From Chromatiales bacterium (GTDB taxonomy: Bacteria > Pseudomonadota > Gammaproteobacteria > Chromatiales > Chromatiaceae), in contig JAHEIA010000025.1 in NCBI GenBank assembly GCA_024639625.1, positions 1 through 12,906 of the forward strand: 12,906 bases of DNA, in the 5' to 3' direction. This document shows, piece after piece, positions 1-5,930 of the stretch. The notes beneath the pieces were generated by a model that was not told the DNA's origin, did not search any database, and worked only from the letters and a program-made list of their open reading frames with translations. How positions within the stretch are numbered: position 1 is the first letter of the stretch; each line of letters begins with the position of its first letter. The position numbers were made by a program, and so were the translations under genes.

Positions 1-686
1 TAAAGCTGGTCCGCTCCCTCAATCCCCACCCTGGTACCCTGGTGGCGGATACGCAGCCCGAATACGTCGTACCGGATGTTCTGGTGAGAAGGCGCAACGA
101 GAGCTGGTACGTGGAACTCAATCCTGCAGCCACACCCAAATTGCGGGTCAATCGCCACTACGCAGGACTGGTGCGTCGCTCGGATAACAGCGAAGACAAC
201 ACCTACCTCAAGAACCACTTGCAGGAGGCGCGCTGGTTTATCAAGAGTCTGACCAGCCGAAACGAGACCTTGTTGCGGGTTGCGCAGAAGATCGTGGAAA
301 TCCAGCGTCCATTCTTCGAACATGGGCCGGAAGCCATGCGCCCGCTCGTGCTGCGCGAGGTCGCGGAGGCGTTGGAGATGCATGAGTCCACTATTTCCCG
401 CGTTACTACGAAAAAATACATGCATACCCCGAGGGGGACATTGGAGTTCAAATACTTCTTTTCCAGTCATGTTAGCACTAGCAGTGGCGGTGAATGCTCC
501 GCCACAGCGATCCGCGCGTTGATCAAGAAAATGGTCGCAGCAGAAGCTGAAGCCAAGCCCCTCAGCGACAACAAGATTGCCGTCATGCTCTCCGAGCAGG
601 GGATCCAGGTTGCCCGCAGAACGGTTGCTAAATACCGCGAGGCAATGGGAATCCCCCCTTCGAGCGAGAGAAAACGCCTCATGTAG
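1..686 (+). CDS. rpoN: RNA polymerase sigma-54 factor, C-terminal part (5' end outside window)
   Basis: The reading frame is open from position 3 to the TAG at 684-686, giving 227 visible residues; the N-terminal activator-interacting and core-binding regions lie before the window. It opens with [13 protein letters not shown], typical of the sigma-54 core/DNA-binding linker. A helix-turn-helix region follows ([19 protein letters not shown], nt about 354-410), then [14 protein letters not shown]. The diagnostic RpoN box [10 protein letters not shown] is at nt 612-641; it contacts the -24 element of sigma-54 promoters. The protein ends in the usual SSERKRL tail. The role is promoter recognition for enhancer-dependent transcription. 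It is followed after 28 bases by hpf, the conserved rpoN-hpf-ptsN order of gammaproteobacteria. An internal GTG at 42 is not a real start, because the homology continues upstream of it. Confidence 0.97.
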   Translation, partial: KLVRSLNPHPGTLVADTQPEYVVPDVLVRRRNESWYVELNPAATPKLRVNRHYAGLVRRSDNSEDNTYLKNHLQEARWFIKSLTSRNETLLRVAQKIVEIQRPFFEHGPEAMRPLVLREVAEALEMHESTISRVTTKKYMHTPRGTLEFKYFFSSHVSTSSGGECSATAIRALIKKMVAAEAEAKPLSDNKIAVMLSEQGIQVARRTVAKYREAMGIPPSSERKRLM

Positions 687-714
687 GCGCTTCACTTACA
701 TCAGGAGCCGAAAC

Positions 715-1044
715 ATGCAAATCAGCGTAACTGGTCATCATGTCGACATCACCGACCCATTGAAAAGCTACGTGAACAGCAAATTCGAACGCCTGGAAAG
801 GCACTTCGACAATGTCACCAATGTCCATGTGATCCTGAGCGTCGAAAAACTGCGCCAGAAAGCGGAGGCGACAATGCACATCAACGGTGCCAGCGTATTC
901 GCCGACTCGGTACAGGAAGACATGTACGCGGCCATCGACTCGCTGATCGACAAACTCGACCGCCAAGTGATCCGGCACAAGGAGAAGCTGACCCGCCATC
1001 GAGCCGGAAACGGGGCAAAAAATATTGAGCCGAGCGAGATCTGA
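715..1044 (+). CDS. hpf: Ribosome hibernation promoting factor, short form (HPF/YfiA family)
   Basis: This 109-residue protein matches the short HPF family: MQISVTGHHVDITDPLKSYV at the start, a basic stretch (EKLRQKAE), the conserved ASVFADSVQEDMYAAIDSLIDKLDRQ segment, and a basic KEKLTRHR helix near the end. Family members bind the 30S decoding centre and promote inactive 100S ribosome dimers in stationary phase. There is no long-HPF C-terminal dimerisation domain, so it should act as the short type. The ATG at 715 is chosen because AGGAG at 703-707 sits 7 bases upstream and homology begins exactly there; the frame is open further upstream into rpoN, but that part is not family sequence. It lies between rpoN and ptsN, as in E. 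coli, and is probably transcribed through from rpoN. Confidence 0.96.
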   Translation: MQISVTGHHVDITDPLKSYVNSKFERLERHFDNVTNVHVILSVEKLRQKAEATMHINGASVFADSVQEDMYAAIDSLIDKLDRQVIRHKEKLTRHRAGNGAKNIEPSEI

Positions 1045-1082
1045 AACCCGCTTTCCCCTGCAAGCGCATCATCGAGGCGACC

Positions 1083-1538
1083 ATGTTTCCCGCCGAATTT
1101 ATTGTTGCCGAGCGTATCGGCTGCCAGATACAAACAAGCAGTAAGAAGAAGGTACTGGAACTGCTCGGTCAATTCTTCGCTTCCAGCGGCCTGTCGCTTA
1201 CCCAAGACATGGTTTTCGACCGGCTGCTGGAACGCGAGCGCCTTGGCAGCACTGGGCTGGGGCACGGAATCGCACTGCCGCACGCCCGGATCAAGGGTAT
1301 CGACCAGGCCTACGGCGCCTTCGTCCAGTTGTCCGAGGCCGTGGATTTCGACGCCATCGACGGAGCACCGGTAGATCTTGTGTTTGGCCTGCTGGTGCCC
1401 GAAGAGGCCACGCAAGAACATCTGCAACTCCTAGCCAGCCTGGCGACACTGTTTAACGAGCCCGAATTCTGCGCCGAATTGCGCCGGGCTGAGAGCCCTG
1501 AGGCGATCCTCCGACAGTTGATGCAGCAGGCACCCTAG
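1083..1538 (+). CDS. ptsN: Nitrogen-regulatory PTS protein EIIA-Ntr
   Basis: This 151-residue protein belongs to the fructose/mannitol-type EIIA family, PtsN branch. The phosphorylation site is His67 in GHGIALPHAR, preceded by the usual FDRLLERERLGSTG segment; VDLVFGLLVPEEATQEHLQLLASLA is the typical PtsN second half. It has no transport domain. PtsN proteins take phosphate from an HPr-type carrier and regulate partners such as potassium transport and sensor kinases, according to phosphorylation state. The phosphodonor here is presumably the HPr encoded at 3869, since no Npr or PtsP appears in the window. The ATG at 1083 has GAGG at 1074-1077 upstream. Spacing is 38 bases from hpf and 11 bases to hprK, consistent with one operon. 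Confidence 0.96.
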   Translation: MFPAEFIVAERIGCQIQTSSKKKVLELLGQFFASSGLSLTQDMVFDRLLERERLGSTGLGHGIALPHARIKGIDQAYGAFVQLSEAVDFDAIDGAPVDLVFGLLVPEEATQEHLQLLASLATLFNEPEFCAELRRAESPEAILRQLMQQAP

Positions 1539-1549
1539 CCCCGCGACGC

Positions 1550-2494
1550 ATGACGAAGGAGGTTACCCTGCTTTCGCTGTTCGAGGCCCTGCGCGGCAAG
1601 CTTTCGCTGGAGTGGGTGTGCGGCAGCGAGCAGGCGGAATCCCCGCTCCGAGAATCAGGCGAAGAGCCGCCGAATCAGGCCTGGGTAGGCAACCTGAATC
1701 TTATCCACCCCAATCGCATCCAGATCATCGGCCGCCCGGAGGCAATCTACCTTGCGGATCTCTCGACAATTTTATACCGGGACGCGCTGCAGCAGCTTTT
1801 TACCGCAAAACCAGCGGCAATTCTTATCGCGAATCAGCTCGAAATCGATGCCGACCTCCTGACTCAGGCGACAAAGAACGCAACCCCGATCCTCCGCTCT
1901 CCGCTAGCGGACAATGAGCTGTTGTATGAGCTGCACTATCACCTGACCAACGCGCTGGCGGAACATCAGGCGGTGCACGGGGTCTTCATGGAAGTGATGG
2001 GCTTGGGCGTTCTGATCACCGGAGGCGCCGGGATCGGCAAGAGCGAATTGGCCCTGGAGTTGATCGCCCGGGGCCATCGGCTGATCGCTGACGACATGGC
2101 AGAGTTCGCCCGCATTGCACCGGACATCCTCGACGGAAGCTGTCCACCCGTGCTGAGTGAATTTCTTGAGGTCCGAGGCCTGGGGGTGATCAATATCCGA
2201 GCGATCTTCGGCGACGCCTCGATCAAACACAACAAATATTTGCGCCTCATCATCCATCTCGAGCGCATGAATCGAGAGGCATTGGCCAACATGGATCGGC
2301 TTCGAGGAAGCTACTCGATGCGCAGGATTCTCACCGTGGAGGTGCCGCAGATCACAATACCAGTGGCACCGGGCCGCAGCCTGGCAACACTGGTCGAGGT
2401 GGCGGTGCGCAATCATCTCCTGCGCCTCAAGGGCTATGACGCGAGCGAAGAATTTGCTCGACGCCAGCAACGGCGGATCGAGTCTGCCCCCTAG
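1550..2494 (+). CDS. hprK: HPr kinase/phosphorylase
   Basis: This 314-residue protein phosphorylates HPr on Ser46 with ATP or pyrophosphate and can reverse the reaction by phosphorolysis. Residues 1 to about 130 form the variable N-terminal domain (WVGNLNLIHPNRIQIIG fits the proteobacterial type). The catalytic half has His143 in VHGVF, a Walker A loop GGAGIGKS at 158-165, DD at 181-182, the family signature LEVRGLGVINIRAIFG at 206-221, and the C-terminal IPVAPGRSLATLVEVA at 270-285. All key residues are intact. The ATG at 1550 has no good ribosome site upstream. A perfect AAGGAGGT lies just inside the gene (1556-1563), but no ATG, GTG or TTG start follows it in frame, and the N-terminus from 1550 aligns well with family members from memory. 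Its target HPr, with Ser46, is encoded 1.4 kb downstream. Confidence 0.97.
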   Translation: MTKEVTLLSLFEALRGKLSLEWVCGSEQAESPLRESGEEPPNQAWVGNLNLIHPNRIQIIGRPEAIYLADLSTILYRDALQQLFTAKPAAILIANQLEIDADLLTQATKNATPILRSPLADNELLYELHYHLTNALAEHQAVHGVFMEVMGLGVLITGGAGIGKSELALELIARGHRLIADDMAEFARIAPDILDGSCPPVLSEFLEVRGLGVINIRAIFGDASIKHNKYLRLIIHLERMNREALANMDRLRGSYSMRRILTVEVPQITIPVAPGRSLATLVEVAVRNHLLRLKGYDASEEFARRQQRRIESAP

Positions 2495-2550
2495 GTGCAC
2501 GGTGGCGCTTCGCGAGCGGGATTCGCGTATCCTATGGCAGCCTGCTTTGA

Positions 2551-2574
2551 TTATACTGGGGCGCATCCAGCGGA
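2551..2574 (+). promoter_or_regulatory. Candidate promoter (-10 TATACT) upstream of rapZ
   Basis: The 95-base gap between hprK and rapZ holds TTATACTGGGG at 2551-2561, with TATACT (2552-2557) as a good -10 hexamer and a GC-rich discriminator after it. No convincing -35 hexamer lies 16-18 bases upstream, which is why confidence is low. Nearly the same 24 bases occur on the minus strand directly before nit (19 of 24 identical), which supports function. A start near 2564 would give a leader of about 25 bases before rapZ and let rapZ-EIIA-ptsH-ptsI be expressed apart from rpoN-hprK. Confidence 0.35.
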
Positions 2575-2589
2575 TAGCTGACACTCACT

Positions 2590-3447
2590 ATGAATCTCGT
2601 GATCGTTTCGGGGCTGTCCGGTTCCGGGAAAAGCGTTGCCCTGCATACCCTGGAGGATATGGGGTACTACTGCATCGACAATCTTCCAGCCCAGTTGTTG
2701 GGGGCCTTTGGCGAGCACCTGCTGAAGAAGGCGGATACCGGCTACCAGCTCACCGCCATAGGGATCGATGCCCGCAACCACCCCGAAGAGCTGAGCACCA
2801 TGCCCCACCTGCTCGGCCGCCTGCGGGCGCAGGGCATCGCGCATACCATCCTGTTTCTCGAAGCGGACTCCGAGACGCTGATCAAGCGCTTCAGCGAGAC
2901 CAGAAGGAAGCATCCTCTGACAAAACAGAACCTCCCGCTGGAAGAGGCCATTCGAACGGAACGCCAACTGCTGGAACCCCTGATCGACAGCGCAGATCTG
3001 CGCCTCGACACCACCGGGATCAATGCCCATCAGCTCCAAGAGCTGATCCGTGGCCATATGGCCAAGGCCCCCGGACAGCGGCTCTCGCTCCTGTTCCAGT
3101 CGTTCGGCTACAAACACAGCGTACCCAGAGACGCTGATTTTGTTTTCGACGTGCGCTGTTTGCCGAACCCTTATTGGCGCATCGAGTTGCGCCCGTTGAA
3201 CGGCCGTGACCCATCGGTGCAGAAATTTATGGACGGCGAACCCGCCGTTGCCCACATGCGCGATGATCTCATTGCGTTCCTAGAACGCTGGATTCCCCGC
3301 TTCGAAGCGGACGGGCGGAATTACCTCACGGTGGCGGTCGGCTGTACCGGGGGCCAACACCGCTCGGTTTACATGGCCGAGGCCCTGGGTGCCCACTTCC
3401 AAGAGCGTAAACAAGAGGTCATGGTGCGTCATCGGGAATTGCCATGA
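2590..3447 (+). CDS. rapZ: RNase adapter protein RapZ (YvcJ/YhbJ family P-loop protein)
   Basis: At 285 residues it matches the usual RapZ length. The N-terminal P-loop domain has Walker A GLSGSGKS at 8-15 followed by ALHTLEDMGYYCIDNLP, and LFLEADSETLIKRFSETRRKHPL at 88-110. The C-terminal domain has SFGYKHSVPRDADFVFDVR at 171-189, then LPNPYW and GCTGGQHRSVY at 251-261, the region linked in E. coli to RNA and glucosamine-6-phosphate binding. In E. coli RapZ delivers sRNA GlmZ to RNase E to control glmS; in other bacteria the RNA partner is often unknown. The protein ends MVRHRELP and lacks the basic KRK tail of E. coli RapZ. Upstream ribosome-site match is weak. Its stop overlaps the next start (ATGA, 3444-3447). 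Confidence 0.96.
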   Translation: MNLVIVSGLSGSGKSVALHTLEDMGYYCIDNLPAQLLGAFGEHLLKKADTGYQLTAIGIDARNHPEELSTMPHLLGRLRAQGIAHTILFLEADSETLIKRFSETRRKHPLTKQNLPLEEAIRTERQLLEPLIDSADLRLDTTGINAHQLQELIRGHMAKAPGQRLSLLFQSFGYKHSVPRDADFVFDVRCLPNPYWRIELRPLNGRDPSVQKFMDGEPAVAHMRDDLIAFLERWIPRFEADGRNYLTVAVGCTGGQHRSVYMAEALGAHFQERKQEVMVRHRELP

Positions 3448-3872
3448 GTGTCGGCCTGCTCCTCATCACCCACAACACCATCGGCTCGGCTCTGCTTGAG
3501 ACCGCCACGAATATGCTGGGCCATTGTCCTTTGCTCACCGAAACCTTGGCCGTGGTACCCGATAGCGACCCAAGTGAGCTCCGTGGACAAGCCGAAGCGA
3601 TGCTCGAAGACCTGAATCAAGGAGACGGCGTGCTTATTCTGACCGACATGTACGGCTCCACACCAAGCAACATCGCCACTTCGCTCGGCAAGCACGGTAG
3701 GGTCGCCGTCATTTCGGGCGTGAACCTGCCGATGTTGGTACGGTTGTTAAATTACCCGCACCTTGGCATGGAGACTTTGGTAAGCAAGGCTCTCAGCGGC
3801 GGTTGCGACGGCATTTTGCGCTGTGACGAGATCGAAAGTCGTTACCGTCAAGGGGCCGCAACACACCCATGA
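3444..3872 (+). CDS. PTS mannose-family EIIA domain protein (stand-alone)
   Basis: This 142-residue protein is a complete mannose-type EIIA domain with no EIIB attached. The phosphorylation site is His10 in GLLLITHNTIG, close to the N-terminus as in the family. The conserved LILTDMYGSTPSN (about 64-76) and VISGVNLPMLVRLLNY (about 89-104) segments are present. The family accepts phosphate from HPr; where EIIB, EIIC and EIID exist it feeds mannose-type import. None of these is seen in the window, so a regulatory role is inferred, as proposed for similar orphan EIIA-Man genes in proteobacteria. The start ATG overlaps the rapZ stop by 4 bases, with GGGA at 3434-3437 upstream; its own stop overlaps the ptsH start the same way. 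It could be named manX- or ptsA-like, but naming is not uniform. Confidence 0.93.
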   Translation: MSVGLLLITHNTIGSALLETATNMLGHCPLLTETLAVVPDSDPSELRGQAEAMLEDLNQGDGVLILTDMYGSTPSNIATSLGKHGRVAVISGVNLPMLVRLLNYPHLGMETLVSKALSGGCDGILRCDEIESRYRQGAATHP

Positions 3873-4138
3873 TCAGCAAAGAAGTCACCATTATCAACAA
3901 ACTTGGCCTGCACGCGCGCGCAGCAGCAAAACTGGTAACCTGCGCGAGTCGGTACAGCAGTAGCATCCAGCTGCGCCGTAACGAGCAGGAAGTGAACGGC
4001 AAGAGCATCATGGGGGTCATGATGCTTGCCGCCAGCCAGGGGACGAGGCTCGAGTTGGTGATCGACGGTGAGGACGAGGCCGCCGCATGCGAGGCCCTGG
4101 AGGAGTTGATTGCAGCGCGTTTCGGGGAGCCAGAGTGA
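3869..4138 (+). CDS. ptsH: Phosphocarrier protein HPr
   Basis: This 89-residue protein has the HPr layout. The catalytic His15 lies in NKLGLHARAAAKLV. The regulatory Ser46 lies in VNGKSIMGVMMLAAS, which is the HprK phosphorylation site with its hydrophobic surround. Phosphate from EI goes to His15 and on to the EIIA proteins. Phosphorylation at Ser46 by HprK would slow that transfer. The exact spacing His15/Ser46 and the upstream hprK make this an HprK-controlled HPr rather than a simple Npr. The start ATG overlaps the EIIA stop (ATGA at 3869-3872), and the gene ends GAGTGA, overlapping the GTG start of ptsI. The ribosome site upstream is poor (AGGGG at 3851-3855, about 13 bases away), so coupling to the upstream gene is likely. 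Confidence 0.96.
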   Translation: MISKEVTIINKLGLHARAAAKLVTCASRYSSSIQLRRNEQEVNGKSIMGVMMLAASQGTRLELVIDGEDEAAACEALEELIAARFGEPE

Positions 4139-5889
4139 GCATAGCCTGCACCGGTATCGGGGTCAGCGGACGGCGCCGTATCGCGGTAGGGAGGGCTCAC
4201 CTGCTGCTGCGGGGGCAGGTAGAAGTCATCCCCATGGAGGTCCCGAAAGCCGAACTGGACAATGAGACAGACCGATTCCGACGTGCGTTAGCGACAGCGC
4301 AGCAGCAACTCCGTCAGATTCGCGACCAAATCCCGGCAAACACCCCATCGGGCATCGCCGCCTTCATTGACACCCACCTTCTGATGCTTGAAGACACCGC
4401 GATCGCCGACGCCACGGTAGAGCTCATCCGGGAACTGGGGGTGTGCGCGGAGTGGGCGCTCCAGGTGCGCCGGGACGAGCTGGCCCGCGTTTTCGACGAG
4501 ATGGAAGACCCCTACCTCCGGACGCGCAAGGACGACATCGATCACGTGGTTAAACAGATCCAGAAAGTACTCCTGGATCAGCACCATGACAGCGCTGGTG
4601 ACGAAACCTTGTCGCTCGAAGGGCAGGTGATCTTGGCACAGGATCTTACCCCGGCGGATACCATTCTGATGCGCCATCAAGGCATCGCAGGCTTCGTTAC
4701 GGAATTCGGTAGCCCGATGTCACATACGGCGATCCTGGCTCGCAGCCTTGGCATACCCGCCGTCGTCGGGGTGCGCCACGCCACGCAGTACCTGCGACAC
4801 GGCGAAACCCTGGTCGTCGACGGTGAACACGGAGTCGTACTCGCCGATGTGGGTCCCGCCGCCCTGGCGCATTTCGAGCGGCGGATCCGCCAGCAGGAAG
4901 CCATTACTGCGGAACTCAGCAAACTGGTCGACCGGCCCTCGGAGAGCGTCGACCGGCAGAAGGTGGCCCTGCTTGCCAACATTGAGCTAGCAGAAGACAT
5001 TGCAGCAACCAGAGACAGCGGGGCGGAGGGCGTCGGTCTCTATCGAACCGAGTTTTTGTACATGAACCGGCAGCAGGTTCCCGACGAGGAAGAGCACCTG
5101 CGGGCCTATCGGGAGGTAGCGCAGGGGCTGCCGGGAGTTCCGATCACCATTCGCACGCTAGACCTTGGGGCGGACAAACAGCTAGACGGCGGCTGCCCGG
5201 ATTCCAACCCACCCGCATGCAATCCCGCGCTCGGCCTACGAGCAATCCGCCTGTGCCTGAAAGAACCGAAGCTGTTCCGCCCCCAACTACGGGCGATCTT
5301 GCGGCTGTCCGCAACTGCCCCGCTCCGCATCATGCTTCCCATGCTGTCGCATGTGCGCGAGGTGGGTGAGGTCCTCACCCTGATCGAGGAGACCAAAGCC
5401 GAGCTGCGCGCGGAAGGGATCCCGTTCCACGAACAGATTCCGGTCGGGGGCATGATCGAAGTGCCCGCAGCAGCGCTGGCTGCCGCAGCGTTTGCGCGGC
5501 AGCTCGACTTCCTTTCAATCGGCACCAACGACCTGATCCAATATACCTTGGCCATCGACCGCATCGATGACGAGGTAAACTATCTGTTTGACCCGCTGCA
5601 CCCCGCGGTTCTACGTCTGATTCAAATGACCATCGAAGCGGCAGACGATCAGGGCGTCCCGGTCAGCATGTGTGGGGAAATGGCGGGCGACCCCAGGTTC
5701 ACCCGTCTCTTGCTCGGGATGGGGCTGCGGGAGTTCAGCATGCAGCCCGGATCCCTATTGGAGGTGAAACGGATCATCCGTGCCAGCGACCTGAGGAAAT
5801 TGCAGCGCCAAGTTACCGCGCTGATGCGCAAGATCGACAGCGAGGACGTCGGCCTACTGGTCGATCAACTCAACCACGAAGCCGCGTAA
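4135..5889 (+). CDS. ptsI: Phosphoenolpyruvate-protein phosphotransferase, Enzyme I of the PTS
   Basis: EI takes phosphate from PEP onto a histidine and passes it to HPr. The start chosen is GTG at 4135, which overlaps the ptsH stop (GTGA) and has GGGGAG at 4124-4129; it gives 584 residues beginning MSIACTGIGVSG, matching the family's GIGVS start. An upstream in-frame ATG at 4087 would only add non-family sequence inside ptsH. Visible sites are His197 in GSPMSHTAILARSLGIPAVVG, GLYRTEFLYM at 301-310, SIGTNDLIQYTLAIDR at 461-476, and Cys513 in SMCGEMAGDP. There is no N-terminal GAF domain, so it is a classical EI and not EI-Ntr (PtsP). A cysteine-containing insert (GGCPDSNPPACN) precedes ALGLRAIRL. 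It is the last gene of the rightward cluster; TAA is at 5887-5889. Confidence 0.97.
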   Translation: MSIACTGIGVSGRRRIAVGRAHLLLRGQVEVIPMEVPKAELDNETDRFRRALATAQQQLRQIRDQIPANTPSGIAAFIDTHLLMLEDTAIADATVELIRELGVCAEWALQVRRDELARVFDEMEDPYLRTRKDDIDHVVKQIQKVLLDQHHDSAGDETLSLEGQVILAQDLTPADTILMRHQGIAGFVTEFGSPMSHTAILARSLGIPAVVGVRHATQYLRHGETLVVDGEHGVVLADVGPAALAHFERRIRQQEAITAELSKLVDRPSESVDRQKVALLANIELAEDIAATRDSGAEGVGLYRTEFLYMNRQQVPDEEEHLRAYREVAQGLPGVPITIRTLDLGADKQLDGGCPDSNPPACNPALGLRAIRLCLKEPKLFRPQLRAILRLSATAPLRIMLPMLSHVREVGEVLTLIEETKAELRAEGIPFHEQIPVGGMIEVPAAALAAAAFARQLDFLSIGTNDLIQYTLAIDRIDDEVNYLFDPLHPAVLRLIQMTIEAADDQGVPVSMCGEMAGDPRFTRLLLGMGLREFSMQPGSLLEVKRIIRASDLRKLQRQVTALMRKIDSEDVGLLVDQLNHEAA

Positions 5890-5930
5890 ACAAACGCCCG
5901 CAAGCAGCCTCGGGTGAGCTAGCTGCCTGC
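5888..5930 (-). terminator. Candidate terminator downstream of pmbA, between convergent genes
   Basis: Arms at 5900-5908 (GCAAGCAGC) and 5922-5930 (GCTGCCTGC) pair over 9 positions. Read on the minus strand the single non-Watson-Crick pair is a G-U wobble, and a T-rich tail (GTTTGTTT) follows. On the plus strand that pair becomes A-C and no T tract follows, so the signal mainly fits leftward transcription from pmbA. One arm overlaps the end of pmbA, including most of its stop codon. A short inner CTC/GAG stem lies in the loop. The T tract is interrupted and starts 4 bases after the stem, so this is moderate evidence only. Confidence 0.4.

Noticed and set aside
1049..1066. Hairpin CGCTT/AAGCG between hpf and ptsN
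   Set aside because: The stem is only 5 bp with an 8-base loop and no T tract; it is not distinguishable from chance.
768..1427. 219-codon minus-strand frame across hpf and ptsN
   Set aside because: It covers two well-supported genes in antisense and has no family features or ribosome site.
1904..2584. 226-codon minus-strand frame opposite hprK
   Set aside because: It is antisense to the conserved catalytic half of hprK; codon constraint on hprK explains it.
2495..2589. Sigma-54 (-24/-12) promoter in the hprK-rapZ gap
   Set aside because: No TGGCAC-N5-TTGC-like element is present; the gap instead shows a TATACT -10 hexamer.
2436..3137. Plus-strand frame of 233 codons overlapping the hprK end and rapZ
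   Set aside because: It is out of frame with rapZ, very rich in Pro and Arg, and is a shadow of rapZ.
4087..4134. ATG at 4087 as the start of ptsI
   Set aside because: It would add 16 residues without EI similarity inside ptsH; the GTG at 4135 has a good ribosome site and matches the family N-terminus.
4927..4957. Repeated GTCGACCGGC in ptsI
   Set aside because: The two copies encode VDR in a charged linker; a 10-base coding repeat needs no special explanation.
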